DNA of 64,000 bases from Clostridiales bacterium (GCA_015055805.1 SVHN01000008.1:1-64000), one strand, 5' to 3'. Counted from the first letter of the stretch, positions 55,701-64,000 are shown. The notes: generated by a model not told the origin, from the sequence alone. A program made the numbers and translations.

Positions 55701-56752
55701 GAGAAGAACAGCTCGGCGAAGTTGCAAACAACTTAACTGGTAATTATCTTGCAGACTTCTCGTCTTCGGTTTATGAGTATACTGTAGGTTACAGTTCATT
55801 TTCTACTAACGTAGCATCAAGCATAAAAACTGAATATCTTGAATCGCATGAAGACGCCAATGGCATGATTGAAAACGGTGTGTTAAAGATAACTGCAGTT
55901 GCACAGTCAAACGGACGTGGTAATATTGTTATCAATCTACCTAAATCAAGCAATTCAGGTATAATGACCGTTAAGTTCATGGTTCCGACATGCAATAGTA
56001 CCTATAACGCATTTATAGATCCTGGTAGCACAACATCTACTCCTGTTTCAGATTTCTTTAATACTACAACGTCTTGGCAGTATCTAAAGGTGGATCAGTC
56101 TTCTTGCGAGAAGGATTGCATAGAATTCTTATTTGCTAATAACGGTGCTGTTACGAATATTGTTTATATCGGTGCTGTATTAGAAGGGGATCACGTTGAA
56201 GAACTTAAAGCAAACGACCTTAAACAAGCTAATACGATAATTCAATCTACTCTTTCGGGTGATGAGATTGCAGATTTTTCGTGTAAGCAATATCAAATGT
56301 TATTAGCGGACGATCCTTATGGCTCAACTAGCATTGCAAAAACGAAAATGGCAGAATACATTGCTAATTACGATAATGGAACAGTAGATGATCTGTCTGA
56401 TGACGCGACCAATTTGTTGCGCGTCACAACTACTAATAATAGCAATAAATATGGTGACTTTGCGATAAATCTTCCAAAAGAGATACAGAATGGATTTACC
56501 ATTAGATTTAAGATTGAGTCAACGTCGGGTTCTGTTTTCAGAATATTAAAGCCAGGAACGCAAACTGGCAAAGTTTATGAGAAAGCAAATTCATCTCTTA
56601 CTAACAGTATAGGAGAATGGATTACTGTAAATATTACTTTAGACGAAACTTATGGTGCAAAAGATCAAATAGTAATCCAGTTCTGGGGTGCAGCTGAAAA
56701 TTCGGAAAACGTTATAATTATTGATTACATTAATCAATACAATGCTAACTAG
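52784..56752 (+). CDS. secreted MBL-fold protein with GIRF domain, Big2 and repeats
   Basis: A 1322-residue exported protein. The signal peptide ends near QADA. A metallo-beta-lactamase domain (~35-300) carries the HAHSDH motif (FLSHAHSDHIYEL), LNDATVESG and AHHGQNG, as in ComEC-type hydrolases. A GIRF domain (~385-545, IRTNSGSTGIRFSATL, YGFVIAP) is shared with the protein at 19961. A Big2-like Ig domain (~555-630) follows, and then four beta-rich repeats of about 170 residues (YLADFS...YGDFxINLPK...IRFKI...). The ATG 52784 overlaps the peptide gene; the longer frame from 52766 has no ribosome site. No anchor motif. Confidence 0.82.
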   Translation: MKITLKKRIATLILGLVFAFCFAFAGVSIFKTQADAVVYPKNKVELYQLAPSENLYEGYIIKTSNGELVVIDGGADTDADPAYIDAALTAVAGREDYTVKYWFLSHAHSDHIYELAKLLNYNEIDFTIENIVFDFPNFIKTGAIWHPDFVTYNTAKPSNTTHSDLSVTAWETLKTGLENYATKKGLTYTADSYYEKLNGKIVNAETIAKGQVITVDDVDFEILQTWSTRDTQVNSNSMIIRMWVDGQSVLFLNDATVESGNRLIETYGRDFLKSDIVQMAHHGQNGTAKNVYDAVDAKVRLWPCFSAVWAGESEIYQTKEVRTWVGLPENASDFVQTEYDLVAGLCTAPTDATSVSSWEQVLDGMKMELPYLPVYEHDFFMNEGASIRTNSGSTGIRFSATLTSYDPDTQYGFVIAPKSWLDALNVSENYAKSLIDTYGTAEEDGVILLPSKVHQVYNHFEINGSIANILDENIDLDFIGVAYAKKGGVYTDAYMGDLSNIARNVVQVATAARNDHDNDGYEYTSDELNVIDGFISTATGSSEITLEFDQESVNMTVFESKALSITSNVPIDNAIWSSSDSSIISVDNGVVTAHKVDSAEITVKNAGKTATCTVTAVAEQNAIVSFSGKASEKIVRDVPTEVRPSRRSGGLVEAEWLDSYKGANGVVKVTSKAGTTAPYVADVRIELPVAIDKSSGVTVRYMIEKHDAPWFSFYDGSSDGTYEYLKHVAENKLIAESQKGLWKTIYVPFTSVSDDNQALNILIQQGSALFEHVIYFDVIESGDTTSNYGIMDTYGDIANPLKEKLTTPYLADFSDDTYERLIIDDTYAKGHIAEKIVAERLESYDGVKNVMKITTYNSNSPSYFGDFTMVLPKAMTESNDSTEGYTIRFKIGSTTSNGPLRLLIPRSEVSKIKEYNPASSYVGQWIEVFVPYTGDYKNEVTFQIYGNANGENVFYIDYVADGSCVEEMTAARREEQLGEVANNLTGNYLADFSSSVYEYTVGYSSFSTNVASSIKTEYLESHEDANGMIENGVLKITAVAQSNGRGNIVINLPKSSNSGIMTVKFMVPTCNSTYNAFIDPGSTTSTPVSDFFNTTTSWQYLKVDQSSCEKDCIEFLFANNGAVTNIVYIGAVLEGDHVEELKANDLKQANTIIQSTLSGDEIADFSCKQYQMLLADDPYGSTSIAKTKMAEYIANYDNGTVDDLSDDATNLLRVTTTNNSNKYGDFAINLPKEIQNGFTIRFKIESTSGSVFRILKPGTQTGKVYEKANSSLTNSIGEWITVNITLDETYGAKDQIVIQFWGAAENSENVIIIDYINQYNAN

Positions 56753-56771
56753 CAACTAAATCCTAGTAAAA

Positions 56772-56808
56772 GCAAAAAACAGTCGGGAGAGATTCCGACT
56801 GTTTTTGC
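56772..56808 (+). terminator. terminator after MBL surface protein
   Basis: AAAACAGTCGG and CCGACTGTTTT pair around GAGAGATT, followed by T. It ends the peptide-MBL transcript, about 20 bp after the stop. Confidence 0.85.
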
Positions 56809-56852
56809 GTGTTGTAAATTATTTTTTAAAGCGTATTGTGCGGAAAAAGTAT

Positions 56853-56870
56853 GTCTTTCTCTAAGGTATC
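56853..56870 (-). promoter_or_regulatory. locus 2 operator-like motif, inverted site
   Basis: On the minus strand it reads GATACCTTAGAGAAAGAC, 16 of 18 bases like site 1 at 52457 (GACACCTTAGAGAAAGAT). It lies about 200 bp upstream of the GH78 gene. Confidence 0.5.
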
Positions 56871-57003
56871 TTTTCATTTTTAAGAAAAACACTTTTATAT
56901 GGTAAAAATTACCTAATAATATGTAAAATTGCCCAAGGAAAAGATATTTGTGCGGGTGATTGTCGATTTTTGAAAATTTTTTAAGGTGACTGTAGAGAAA
57001 ATT

Positions 57004-57032
57004 TTGACAACTTAACGTATAGAATTTATAAT
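57004..57032 (+). promoter_or_regulatory. promoter of the GH78 gene
   Basis: TTGACA (57004-57009) and TATAAT (57027-57032) with exactly 17 bp between them: a consensus sigma-A promoter. GAGAAAATTTTGAC just upstream overlaps the -35 box and resembles the operator-like motif before the DEP lipoprotein. Confidence 0.7.
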
Positions 57033-57078
57033 GTAAGTATTGTATAATCTATTTATACTGGGAGTATAGGAGAGAATA

Positions 57079-59664
57079 ATGCAAATAAAACTATTTACCG
57101 ATGGAGAAAATAAAACTCTCGCAAGCGCAACCGATAGGGTGTTGCTGTCCGTCCAGACAGATGGCATAGCCTTTATTAAAAACATAAAATATCAAGTGTT
57201 TGCTCGTAGTGGCGAACAAGTTTTTGACACGCCGTTTTTAACCAAAGATTCTAATAATCGTTACGAGTATTTTGACGCAGGGTTATTTGACGATAGGGGT
57301 GAATACGCTTGGCGTGCAATCGTTTCTACGGATAAAGAAGATATAGTTTCAGAATACGCTTACTTTGAAAAAGGGATAAGTCACGATAACTTTAAGGCTA
57401 AGTGGATTGATAATCCCGATTTTGACGGTCGAGTTTCTGAATTTTTAAAGAAGTTTATCGTAAACGGAAAGGTTGAAAAGGCGCGTCTTTATGCCGTAGG
57501 TTTAGGTTTTTCAGATGCATTTATTAACGGAACTAAAACGGACGAGTTTTATTTTAAGCCCGTTCTTACAGACTTTGATAAGAGAGTAGGGCTTAATAAT
57601 CCGCACTACAATGAAGAGAATTTCGGCGGTAGTAAAAAGACCGTTTGTTATGATACCTTTGACGTTACTAAACTTTTAAGACAGGGTGAAAATAAACTTA
57701 CGTTTTTACTAGGTACAGGTTGGTATTGTAACGAAGATAAAAACTTTACTGACCCTAGTTACAGTTACGCTGATCCTAAACTATTTTTTGAACTTCATAT
57801 AAAGACCGACTGTGGTGAACAGATAATTTTAAGTGATGAGAGATGTTTGGTTAGAAACACGAATATTAAATCTCAAATGTTTGCGGGAGATTTCGTGGAC
57901 TTTAATGCTAGCGAAAATGCGTTTACTTTGGCAAGGCTATGCGTGCCGCCAACGGGCAAGTTAGAACCTAACCGCACTAGAAACGATAAGGTCATAGAAG
58001 AGATTGAACCAAAAGCTACCGTAAAAAAAGGCAACCTTATAGAGTATGATTTTGGCAAAAATCATACGGGAACGCTGCTTTTAAAGGTAAAGGGCAAAAA
58101 GGGCAGTAAACTTATAATAAATTATTACGAGAATAAAAAGGACGGCGAAGTTAACCCCATAACCAGTCGTTGGTACGCGTATAAGGACGGTTTGGAAATA
58201 ATAGGATATCTTGACCAGACTAGCGAATACCTTTTAAGCGGTGGTGAAGACGATATTATTCCGTATTTTCATTGGAACTGCTACCGCTACGCAACCGTTG
58301 AGAGTGAAGAAGATTTTGAAGTTATATCTGTAAAATCCTTATTCATTGCATCAGATATTAAAATAGACGGTGAGTTTTGTTGTTCGGACGAGTTTTTAAA
58401 TAGGTTTAACCAAGCGTTCGTTTTGACGCAGCTAGATAATATGCATTGCGGTATTCCTAGCGACTGCCCTACCAGAGAACGTCTTCCGTATACGGGTGAC
58501 GGACAGTTGGTTGCAGAAACCGTTACTTATTCTTTCGATAGCGAAAATTTCTATCGTAAATGGCTTAGGGATATTATTGATTCGCAAGGCGCGAACGGCT
58601 TTGTTTCCAACACTGCGCCTATAATAGCAGGTGGCGGCGGATTTTGGTGGACTAACGCGCTAGTCGTTATTCCTACAGTTTTATATAATTATACGGGCGA
58701 TAAAAAGATTATTGAAGACGCCTATCCTGCGTGCAAAAAACTCTTAGCGTTCTACGACGGCATACATAATGGCGACTACGTTATGCGCAAATCATATATA
58801 AAGTGGTTTTTAGGCGACTGGTGCACCCCTGATAAAACGGTTATAGACATACCTTACGTGAACACCCTTGCGGCGTACTATGCGACCGAACAGGTTATAA
58901 GAATGTGCGACGTACTTAATCTTGCAGAAGATAAAGAAAGGTACGAAAACCTAAAAGAAAGATTCAAAAAAGCCATAAACGACAATTATTTTGACGATAA
59001 GTCATGTGATTACGCAGGCGGCGTTCAGGGCGCAAACTTAATGCCTGTAATAAACGGCGTTGCCGATAAAGAAACGGCTAAAAAGCTGATAGATAAAATA
59101 GTGGCTCAATACGAAAAAGATACGCATTTTGATACGGGTATAATTATGACGCCCGTCCTTTTAGACGTTTTGTCCGCAGCAGGCAGAGAAGATCTTGCGC
59201 TTAAATTGCTTACCCAAAAGAGCACACCGTCTTTCTACGATATGCTTGACGGAGAAACTACGTTAGTTGAGTTCTGGATAAAGCACGATCCTTCCAAGTC
59301 TACCATATCGCATTGTCACCCTATGTTCGGTAGCGTTCTAGCTTGGGTTTATAAAAACGTCGGCGGTATGGATTTAAGTAAACTTTACGACAAAAAAATA
59401 ATCTTTGCGCCAAAACTTATAAAGCAAATACCAAGTTCAAAAATATCTAAGATAACGCCTTATGGTTTAGCTAAAATAGAATATTCGGCAGAAAAAGAGT
59501 TTTTAATGAAAATAAAAATTCCTTTCGGCTTAACGGCGGAGGTGGTTTTGCCCGAATACTTAAACGATATTGAAGTTGACGGCAAAAAGCAGACAAAGAA
59601 AGACGGTGAAAGTTTTATCCGTTTTGAACTTTTAGGCGGAGATTATGTGATAAAAGCGATATAA
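57079..59664 (+). CDS. GH78 alpha-L-rhamnosidase
   Basis: An 861-residue cytosolic enzyme that removes terminal alpha-L-rhamnose. N-terminal beta domains (~1-420) include the family's substrate-contact modules (ARLYAVGLGFSDAFINGTKTDEFYFKP). The (alpha/alpha)6 barrel carries IPSDCPTRERLPYTGDGQL (about 461-479), the catalytic GH78 block, and FLGDWCTPDKT, with TTLVEFW and ISHCHPMFGSVLAWVY as the closing blocks. It has its own promoter and is separated from the AraC gene by a bidirectional terminator. No signal peptide. Confidence 0.93.
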   Translation: MQIKLFTDGENKTLASATDRVLLSVQTDGIAFIKNIKYQVFARSGEQVFDTPFLTKDSNNRYEYFDAGLFDDRGEYAWRAIVSTDKEDIVSEYAYFEKGISHDNFKAKWIDNPDFDGRVSEFLKKFIVNGKVEKARLYAVGLGFSDAFINGTKTDEFYFKPVLTDFDKRVGLNNPHYNEENFGGSKKTVCYDTFDVTKLLRQGENKLTFLLGTGWYCNEDKNFTDPSYSYADPKLFFELHIKTDCGEQIILSDERCLVRNTNIKSQMFAGDFVDFNASENAFTLARLCVPPTGKLEPNRTRNDKVIEEIEPKATVKKGNLIEYDFGKNHTGTLLLKVKGKKGSKLIINYYENKKDGEVNPITSRWYAYKDGLEIIGYLDQTSEYLLSGGEDDIIPYFHWNCYRYATVESEEDFEVISVKSLFIASDIKIDGEFCCSDEFLNRFNQAFVLTQLDNMHCGIPSDCPTRERLPYTGDGQLVAETVTYSFDSENFYRKWLRDIIDSQGANGFVSNTAPIIAGGGGFWWTNALVVIPTVLYNYTGDKKIIEDAYPACKKLLAFYDGIHNGDYVMRKSYIKWFLGDWCTPDKTVIDIPYVNTLAAYYATEQVIRMCDVLNLAEDKERYENLKERFKKAINDNYFDDKSCDYAGGVQGANLMPVINGVADKETAKKLIDKIVAQYEKDTHFDTGIIMTPVLLDVLSAAGREDLALKLLTQKSTPSFYDMLDGETTLVEFWIKHDPSKSTISHCHPMFGSVLAWVYKNVGGMDLSKLYDKKIIFAPKLIKQIPSSKISKITPYGLAKIEYSAEKEFLMKIKIPFGLTAEVVLPEYLNDIEVDGKKQTKKDGESFIRFELLGGDYVIKAI

Positions 59665-59694
59665 ATTATAATAGCAAATTTAGGGTAATAAAAT

Positions 59695-59734
59695 TAAAAA
59701 GCCTGCTACTTATGGTTAAGTAGAAGGCTTTTGC
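59695..59734. terminator. bidirectional terminator between GH78 and AraC genes
   Basis: AAAAGCCTGCTACTTA and TAAGTAGAAGGCTTTT pair over most of their length around TGGT. It serves both convergent genes. Confidence 0.85.
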
Positions 59735-59749
59735 GTTTCTTCTTATGAA

Positions 59750-60601
59750 TTATTTATATTTTCTTGCCCTTATAGGTGTTATACCGTAACGTTTCTTGAA
59801 AGACACGTTAAAGTACGATATAGAAGAAAACCCAAGTTCTTGAGCAATGGTTAATATGTTTTTGTTAGTGCTTTGAATCATTGTCAAGGCATAGTCAAGC
59901 CGAACGTGGTTTAGGTAATCGGTCATGGTTATGCCCATATTTTTCTTAAACACCCTGCAAAGATATTTTCTGTCGTAGTTAAAACCTTTCAAAATCTCGT
60001 CCAAACCGTGTTTAATATACTCAATCTTGTTAAAGTTTGATAAGAGTTCTTTAAACCAAGACGGAAAGTTGCGCATTTGATTTTCTACGGTAGTAGATAA
60101 AAACGGCTCTAAAAGAGTAGCGGCAAAACAACGCGTTAAAGCGGTCTTTTGCGCCAAAGAATCGGGGATAGCTTGGTTAATAAAGTTTATTTGGTTTTCA
60201 AGATAGGCAATAGTCGCTTGAGAAAGTCTGGTGTGGCAGGCGTGCGTGCCGTTCACAAGCTCTTCGTACAGAGTTGGCGAAATAAAATCACATACTTCCC
60301 TGAAAAAAGATTCTCTAATAAATACGTCGCGGTGTATGGAAGTTTCTTTTCTCTTCGTAAAGATATGTTTCTTTGACGGCATTATAATATAAGAATCGCC
60401 TGCTTCAAGGATTCTTTGTTGTTTGCCTTCGTATTGATGATCAATTTTTCCGCTGATTATATAAAATATTTCTACGTAATCGTGGGTGTGAACTAGAGTG
60501 TCATCACTCTGTACAAGCTTAAACCCAACAGGCATCTGCTCGGTTGTCATATAATCGGGAAGACACAAAATATCTTTATACATACCTACAATATATACCA
60601 A
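59750..60601 (-). CDS. AraC family regulator, locus 2
   Basis: A 283-residue regulator. The N-terminal cupin (VHTHDYVEIFYIISGKIDHQYEGK, SYIIMPSKKHIF) should bind a sugar. The C-terminal double helix-turn-helix contains FNYDRKYLCRVFKKNMGITM and ends SISYFNVSFKKRYGITPIRARKYK. It is divergent from the DEP lipoprotein and permease operon. The operator-like motif between the two genes is the best candidate for its binding site. Confidence 0.92.
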   Translation of the reverse strand: MVYIVGMYKDILCLPDYMTTEQMPVGFKLVQSDDTLVHTHDYVEIFYIISGKIDHQYEGKQQRILEAGDSYIIMPSKKHIFTKRKETSIHRDVFIRESFFREVCDFISPTLYEELVNGTHACHTRLSQATIAYLENQINFINQAIPDSLAQKTALTRCFAATLLEPFLSTTVENQMRNFPSWFKELLSNFNKIEYIKHGLDEILKGFNYDRKYLCRVFKKNMGITMTDYLNHVRLDYALTMIQSTNKNILTIAQELGFSSISYFNVSFKKRYGITPIRARKYK

Positions 60602-60644
60602 AAGATTTTAAAAATCAATGATAATTTTAAATGTTTTGGAAAAA

Positions 60645-60691
60645 AGTCACCATTGAGAAAGTTTTGGCTATAATCAATATAGATTTAGTGC
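60645..60691 (+). promoter_or_regulatory. locus 2 operator-like motif, site 2
   Basis: GTCACCATTGAGAAAGTTTTGG followed by TATAGATTTAGTGC, in the AraC-DEP intergenic region. It shares about three quarters of its positions over 47 bp with site 1. GAGAGTATAAT at about 60698-60708 is the probable -10 region. Confidence 0.5.
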
Positions 60692-60785
60692 AATATAGAG
60701 AGTATAATTATTTTGCAATACTGATGGTAGGGGTATTTTAAACAGCTTTCTACTCAAAGTATAAAGTAAGCACTAGGAGGATAAA

Positions 60786-62393
60786 ATGAAAAAAATCATT
60801 CAGAAAATCGCTCTGTTTTCAGTAACGACGGCTGTTTCTATGAGCTGTCTTTTCGGTTGCGCAGGAGCGAAATTAGAATCCAACAAGAGTGTACCCGATT
60901 TTTCGGAAGTGAAAACTTTCAGGCTTTTTGCCGACCGTCCTTGTACGCCTACGATTGAAAATCTTACCGTGTATAAAGACGCAGGGTTTACACACTACAA
61001 TATGACCGAGGACGATTACCACATAACCAACGCGGACGGAAAATTCGGATATAATGCAGACGTCGCGAGTACTTCTGAAAAGGAAAATCTTGTCACGATG
61101 GAAACGGGTGATAACGGCGAGATAATTTATAAGAACGCCAATAAAGAAGTTATTCCTTATGATGAAGAGGCAGGCGCGGACGACGGTGTTCTTAATCCCA
61201 AGTACGCCGAGGCGTTTTCTAACGCTGAAAAAGTTGGGCTTAAAACGGTTATCCGTAACTATTACGCTTGCGCTAAGTATTTCAAGAACGATACCGAAGA
61301 GACAAGGGACAGAGATATCACCTTGTCGGGTGTAACGTATAGAATACCTAAGAGAGATATTTCCGCTGACGTAGTTAAACTTCCCACTCTCGATGGATTT
61401 TATATGGGTGACGAACCGTCTTGGGCGTTTATCGATACTATTGCACCTATCGTTGACTGGTACAACGAAAACGCTTACGGCAAGATGGAAAGCGGTAGCG
61501 ACGGGTGGTTCCATATCAATCTTTTACAGACCTACGGCAATTATTTGTTTGCGGGACACTCTTATGATGAATACGTTCAAAAATACTGCGACGTTATTTT
61601 GAGTAGGGTTAAAGGTCCTAAGACTTTGGGTACTGACTATTATCCTCTTGAATATAAAGCGGCAACGGGCGAACCTTATATTAAGAACGGCATTTTGACC
61701 GACTATTTTGCAATAGCGCAAAAGACCAAAGATATGAACGCTACGATTGAAAACGAGAACGACAAGGTTTTAACTAACTTCTGTATTCAGACTTTCAATT
61801 CGGAAAATACTAAGTGGAGAGATATTTCTTCGCAGGCGGACGTAACTTTCCAGACCAACCTTGCAATGGCGTTCGGCGCAAAAAGTTTGCAGTATTATCT
61901 TTACAGAGCAAGTAGCGGTGACGCGGGTATCATAAACCAGAATACCCAACAGCCTACCGTTATGTATCCTTGGGTAAAAGAGGCAAACAGACAAGCGCAA
62001 CTACTTGCAAGTACCATACTTTGCTTTAACTGGGTGGGCGCAAAAACTTTTGCTGGTACGCAGTTAAGCAGCGATTACACGGTTGAAGGATTTGACGCTA
62101 TTAAAGATAGAGAACTTGAAAAATTTTCTTTGGTATCCGAAGTCAGCGCAAGACTTGACACGGTTATTAGCGAGATGGAAGATAAGAGCGGAAACAAGGC
62201 GAATATGGTAGTAAACTTCTCAGAACCGTCCTTAAGTCAGACCGATTACGTTATGCTTACCTTTGAAAAAGGCGTTAAAGAAGCCATTGTTTATATCAAA
62301 GGCGAACCGCAGACGATGGAAGTTATAAACGGAAAATTGCAGTTAAAGCTTGAGGCTGGTGACGGCGCGTTCGTTTATCCCGTGTTTAAATAA
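60786..62393 (+). CDS. DEP-family lipoprotein of locus 2, putative glycosidase
   Basis: A 535-residue lipoprotein (lipobox FGC, Cys25). The barrel-like blocks are FTHYNMTEDDYHI, GLKTVIRNYYACAKYF, LDGFYMGDEPSWAF (the Asp-Glu-Pro motif), GTDYYPLEYK and TNFCIQTFNSEN. The C-terminal beta domain ends LEAGDGAFVYPVF. It is more distant from the three paralogs in locus 1 but keeps the DEP and strand order. It precedes two ABC permeases, where a binding protein would usually sit, so it may help capture or trim the substrate outside the cell. Confidence 0.7.
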   Translation: MKKIIQKIALFSVTTAVSMSCLFGCAGAKLESNKSVPDFSEVKTFRLFADRPCTPTIENLTVYKDAGFTHYNMTEDDYHITNADGKFGYNADVASTSEKENLVTMETGDNGEIIYKNANKEVIPYDEEAGADDGVLNPKYAEAFSNAEKVGLKTVIRNYYACAKYFKNDTEETRDRDITLSGVTYRIPKRDISADVVKLPTLDGFYMGDEPSWAFIDTIAPIVDWYNENAYGKMESGSDGWFHINLLQTYGNYLFAGHSYDEYVQKYCDVILSRVKGPKTLGTDYYPLEYKAATGEPYIKNGILTDYFAIAQKTKDMNATIENENDKVLTNFCIQTFNSENTKWRDISSQADVTFQTNLAMAFGAKSLQYYLYRASSGDAGIINQNTQQPTVMYPWVKEANRQAQLLASTILCFNWVGAKTFAGTQLSSDYTVEGFDAIKDRELEKFSLVSEVSARLDTVISEMEDKSGNKANMVVNFSEPSLSQTDYVMLTFEKGVKEAIVYIKGEPQTMEVINGKLQLKLEAGDGAFVYPVFK

Positions 62394-62406
62394 GGAGTGA
62401 TAAAAC

Positions 62407-63288
62407 ATGCCTAAATTTATGAAGAAAAGCGCGTATTTGTTTATTTATCCTATGCTGATTATAGCGGTAATAGGAATAATCAAATACCTATACATAAACT
62501 TCAGTTCAATTCTATTATCCTTTTCGGTTGAAAACGAATACGGTGAGCAGGTTTATACGCTTGTTAACTTTGAAAAACTTTTCTCAGAATTTACTAATTC
62601 TGACGGCGAAATATGGAGAGCGCTTATAAATACGCTCAAATACTTCTTAATGTATACGGTAAAAAACCTAGTTTCTTTTGTGGTTGCATACTTCTTATAC
62701 AAAAAGATTTTAGGCTATAAAGCGTTTAGAGTAATATTTTATTTGCCTTCTATCGTATCACCGATAATCTTAGTCGGCGTTTGGGATAGTATGTTATCTA
62801 CTGGTGGTGTGTTCAGTATTATTGCCGAAATGTTCGGTAACGAATACAGAAATCCGCTCGTAAATGCTGCGACTGCAACCAACACCATTTTGGTGTTCTC
62901 GTTCTGGGTTGGGTTCGGTACTTCGCTTTTGATGTTCGTCGGTGCTATGAACCGTGTACCAGAAGAGATTTTAGACGCTGGTCTTATCGACGGATGCGGT
63001 ATGTGGAAAGAGTTTTTTAAGATAATGATTCCATTGACTTGGGAAACCCTATCAACAATGATACTCTTGACGACTATGAGTATATTTACCGCGACCGGAC
63101 CGATACTTTATTTTACCGGCGGTCAAAACGACACTAATACCTTATCGTTCTGGATATTTAACAGTACAAGAAACGGTATGGAAAACTACCCGAGTGCAGT
63201 CGGTTTATTCTTTACTATCGCTGCGCTACCGATAGTCGTAGGGTGCAGATGGCTTATGAATAAAGTCAATTCTGACATAACTTACTAA
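62407..63288 (+). CDS. sugar ABC transporter permease, LplB/UgpA type (locus 2)
   Basis: A 293-residue permease with six membrane segments. The EAA loop is EEILDAGLIDGCGMWKEFFKIMIPLTWE at about 190-217. It is homologous to the permease at 12341. AGGAG precedes the ATG. No binding protein or ATPase gene is in view. Confidence 0.93.
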   Translation: MPKFMKKSAYLFIYPMLIIAVIGIIKYLYINFSSILLSFSVENEYGEQVYTLVNFEKLFSEFTNSDGEIWRALINTLKYFLMYTVKNLVSFVVAYFLYKKILGYKAFRVIFYLPSIVSPIILVGVWDSMLSTGGVFSIIAEMFGNEYRNPLVNAATATNTILVFSFWVGFGTSLLMFVGAMNRVPEEILDAGLIDGCGMWKEFFKIMIPLTWETLSTMILLTTMSIFTATGPILYFTGGQNDTNTLSFWIFNSTRNGMENYPSAVGLFFTIAALPIVVGCRWLMNKVNSDITY

Positions 63289-63301
63289 GGAGGGGAAAGA
63301 C

Positions 63302-64000
63302 GTGAAGAAAAATATTATGCGCCAACCGGCAATGATAATAATGTGCGTTATTTTCGCATTGTACAGCTTTTCTATCCTATTCGTTCTTTTCCAAGGCATA
63401 AGCTTTTCGCTTATGACTTCGGGCGATTATTCGGACGGTAAGTTAATCCCGACTTCGGGATTGATATTTAAAAACTACGCGGAAGCCTTCGCCAGAGTTA
63501 AGGTAGAGGGGGTAAACCTTATCGTTATGACTATCAACAGTTTATGGTTCGCTGGCGGATCAACCTTCTTTTCCATACTGTTCAGTTCGATAACGGCTTA
63601 TATCCTAGCAAAATATAAATTCCCCGGCAGAGGCTTTTTGTACGGCTATGCAATAGTTACTATGATGCTACCTATAATGGGCTCTGCACCTGCTTCTATC
63701 AAGTTCTATAAGTCCATAGGTATTCTAGATACTAACTTTATGATAGTTATGTTTGCATCTTCGTTCGGACAGAACTTCGTTATACAGTTCGCAACCTTTA
63801 AGGGTGTGTCGTGGGAATACGCCGAGGCTGCGTTTATGGACGGCGCAAACCACTTTAAGGTGTTCTTTATGGTAATGATACCGCAGGCAATTTCTACTAT
63901 GGTGGCTTTATTCGTCGTCGGCTTTATCGGAAAATGGAGCGACTCGGATACCGCGCTACTATATATGAAAACTCACCCGACTTTGGCGAGTGGTCTGTAT
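63302..64000 (+). CDS. sugar ABC transporter permease, MalG/UgpE type (partial)
   Basis: Begins at GTG 63302 behind AGGAGGGGAAAG and runs off the window after 233 codons. It has five membrane segments so far and an EAA loop WEYAEAAFMDGANHFKVFFMV. It is homologous to the permease at 13325. The solute-binding protein gene probably follows outside the window. Confidence 0.92.
   Translation, partial: MKKNIMRQPAMIIMCVIFALYSFSILFVLFQGISFSLMTSGDYSDGKLIPTSGLIFKNYAEAFARVKVEGVNLIVMTINSLWFAGGSTFFSILFSSITAYILAKYKFPGRGFLYGYAIVTMMLPIMGSAPASIKFYKSIGILDTNFMIVMFASSFGQNFVIQFATFKGVSWEYAEAAFMDGANHFKVFFMVMIPQAISTMVALFVVGFIGKWSDSDTALLYMKTHPTLASGLY

Larger units (their letters stand above)
56809..57078. other. control region of the GH78 gene
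   Basis: Non-coding. It holds an inverted operator-like site (56853-56870), a weaker direct copy (56986-57008) and a consensus promoter (57004-57032). Confidence 0.5.

Noticed and set aside
60873-61514. Minus-strand ORF of 213 codons over the DEP lipoprotein gene
   Set aside because: It lies fully inside a well-supported gene with signal peptide and paralogs; no start signal is seen.

Overview
The window looks like a low-GC Gram-positive Clostridia genome, probably an uncultured gut lineage. This is judged from AT-rich codon use, Sec lipoproteins with Cys lipoboxes, strong AGGAGG ribosome binding sites, TnpV/MobV elements of Firmicutes type, AraM, AlkD and AraC-linked carbohydrate ABC importers. 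I do not assign a genus.

Layout. (1) 1-715: a 5S rRNA gene closing an rRNA operon, two 120-bp tandem tRNA-like units, and an intact tRNA-Asn(GTT). (2) 719-7279, minus strand: an integrative mobilizable element with a large serine recombinase, a TnpW-like protein, an RHH-type accessory protein, a small hydrophobic protein, TnpV and a MobV relaxase. Its apparent cargo is a zinc-ribbon membrane protein, an InlB-repeat lipoprotein and a SLOG-like protein. (3) 8078-36197: a 28-kb carbohydrate locus. It holds an AraC regulator, a sugar ABC importer (binding protein plus two permeases), large repeat-bearing surface proteins, three paralogous 'DEP' TIM-barrel-like hydrolase candidates, an alpha/beta esterase, GH78-like and GH4 enzymes, a NagA-like deacetylase, a second hydrolase candidate, an EamA exporter, a ceramidase-like hydrolase and an AEC transporter. 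(4) 36248-42579: a graveyard of decayed mobile elements, with two Cys-rich KTR genes, two recombinase tails, AAA and AlbA_2 ATPases, a 5'-truncated tRNA-Asn and a 5'-truncated uxuB-type SDR. (5) 42880-52308: nagB, an XRE-HEPN fusion, an RHH-araM pair, an XRE membrane regulator, PAP2, a hypothetical, AlkD, and an HtrA-like lipoprotein with a collagen-like stretch. (6) 52650-64000: a second carbohydrate locus with a small peptide coupled to a metallo-beta-lactamase surface protein, a GH78 rhamnosidase, an AraC regulator, a fourth DEP lipoprotein and two ABC permeases. The last permease runs off the window.

How it may work together (inference): each locus has a divergent or convergent AraC sensor next to an importer operon. 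Surface proteins and lipoproteins would bind or trim a complex glycan outside the cell. Cytosolic enzymes (GH4, GH78-like, DEP proteins, esterase, NagA-like) would finish it, and NagB would feed amino sugars into glycolysis.

The most interesting unexplained items are: two small acidic peptides (19819-19950 and 52650-52787) sitting directly upstream of large exported proteins that share a domain; a roughly 240-residue repeat with a GNNMP signature; the four-member DEP family; a shared operator-like motif in locus 2; the roughly 150-bp hairpin-rich units between tRNA-Asn 3' ends and degenerate copies of them; and the XRE-HEPN fusion.
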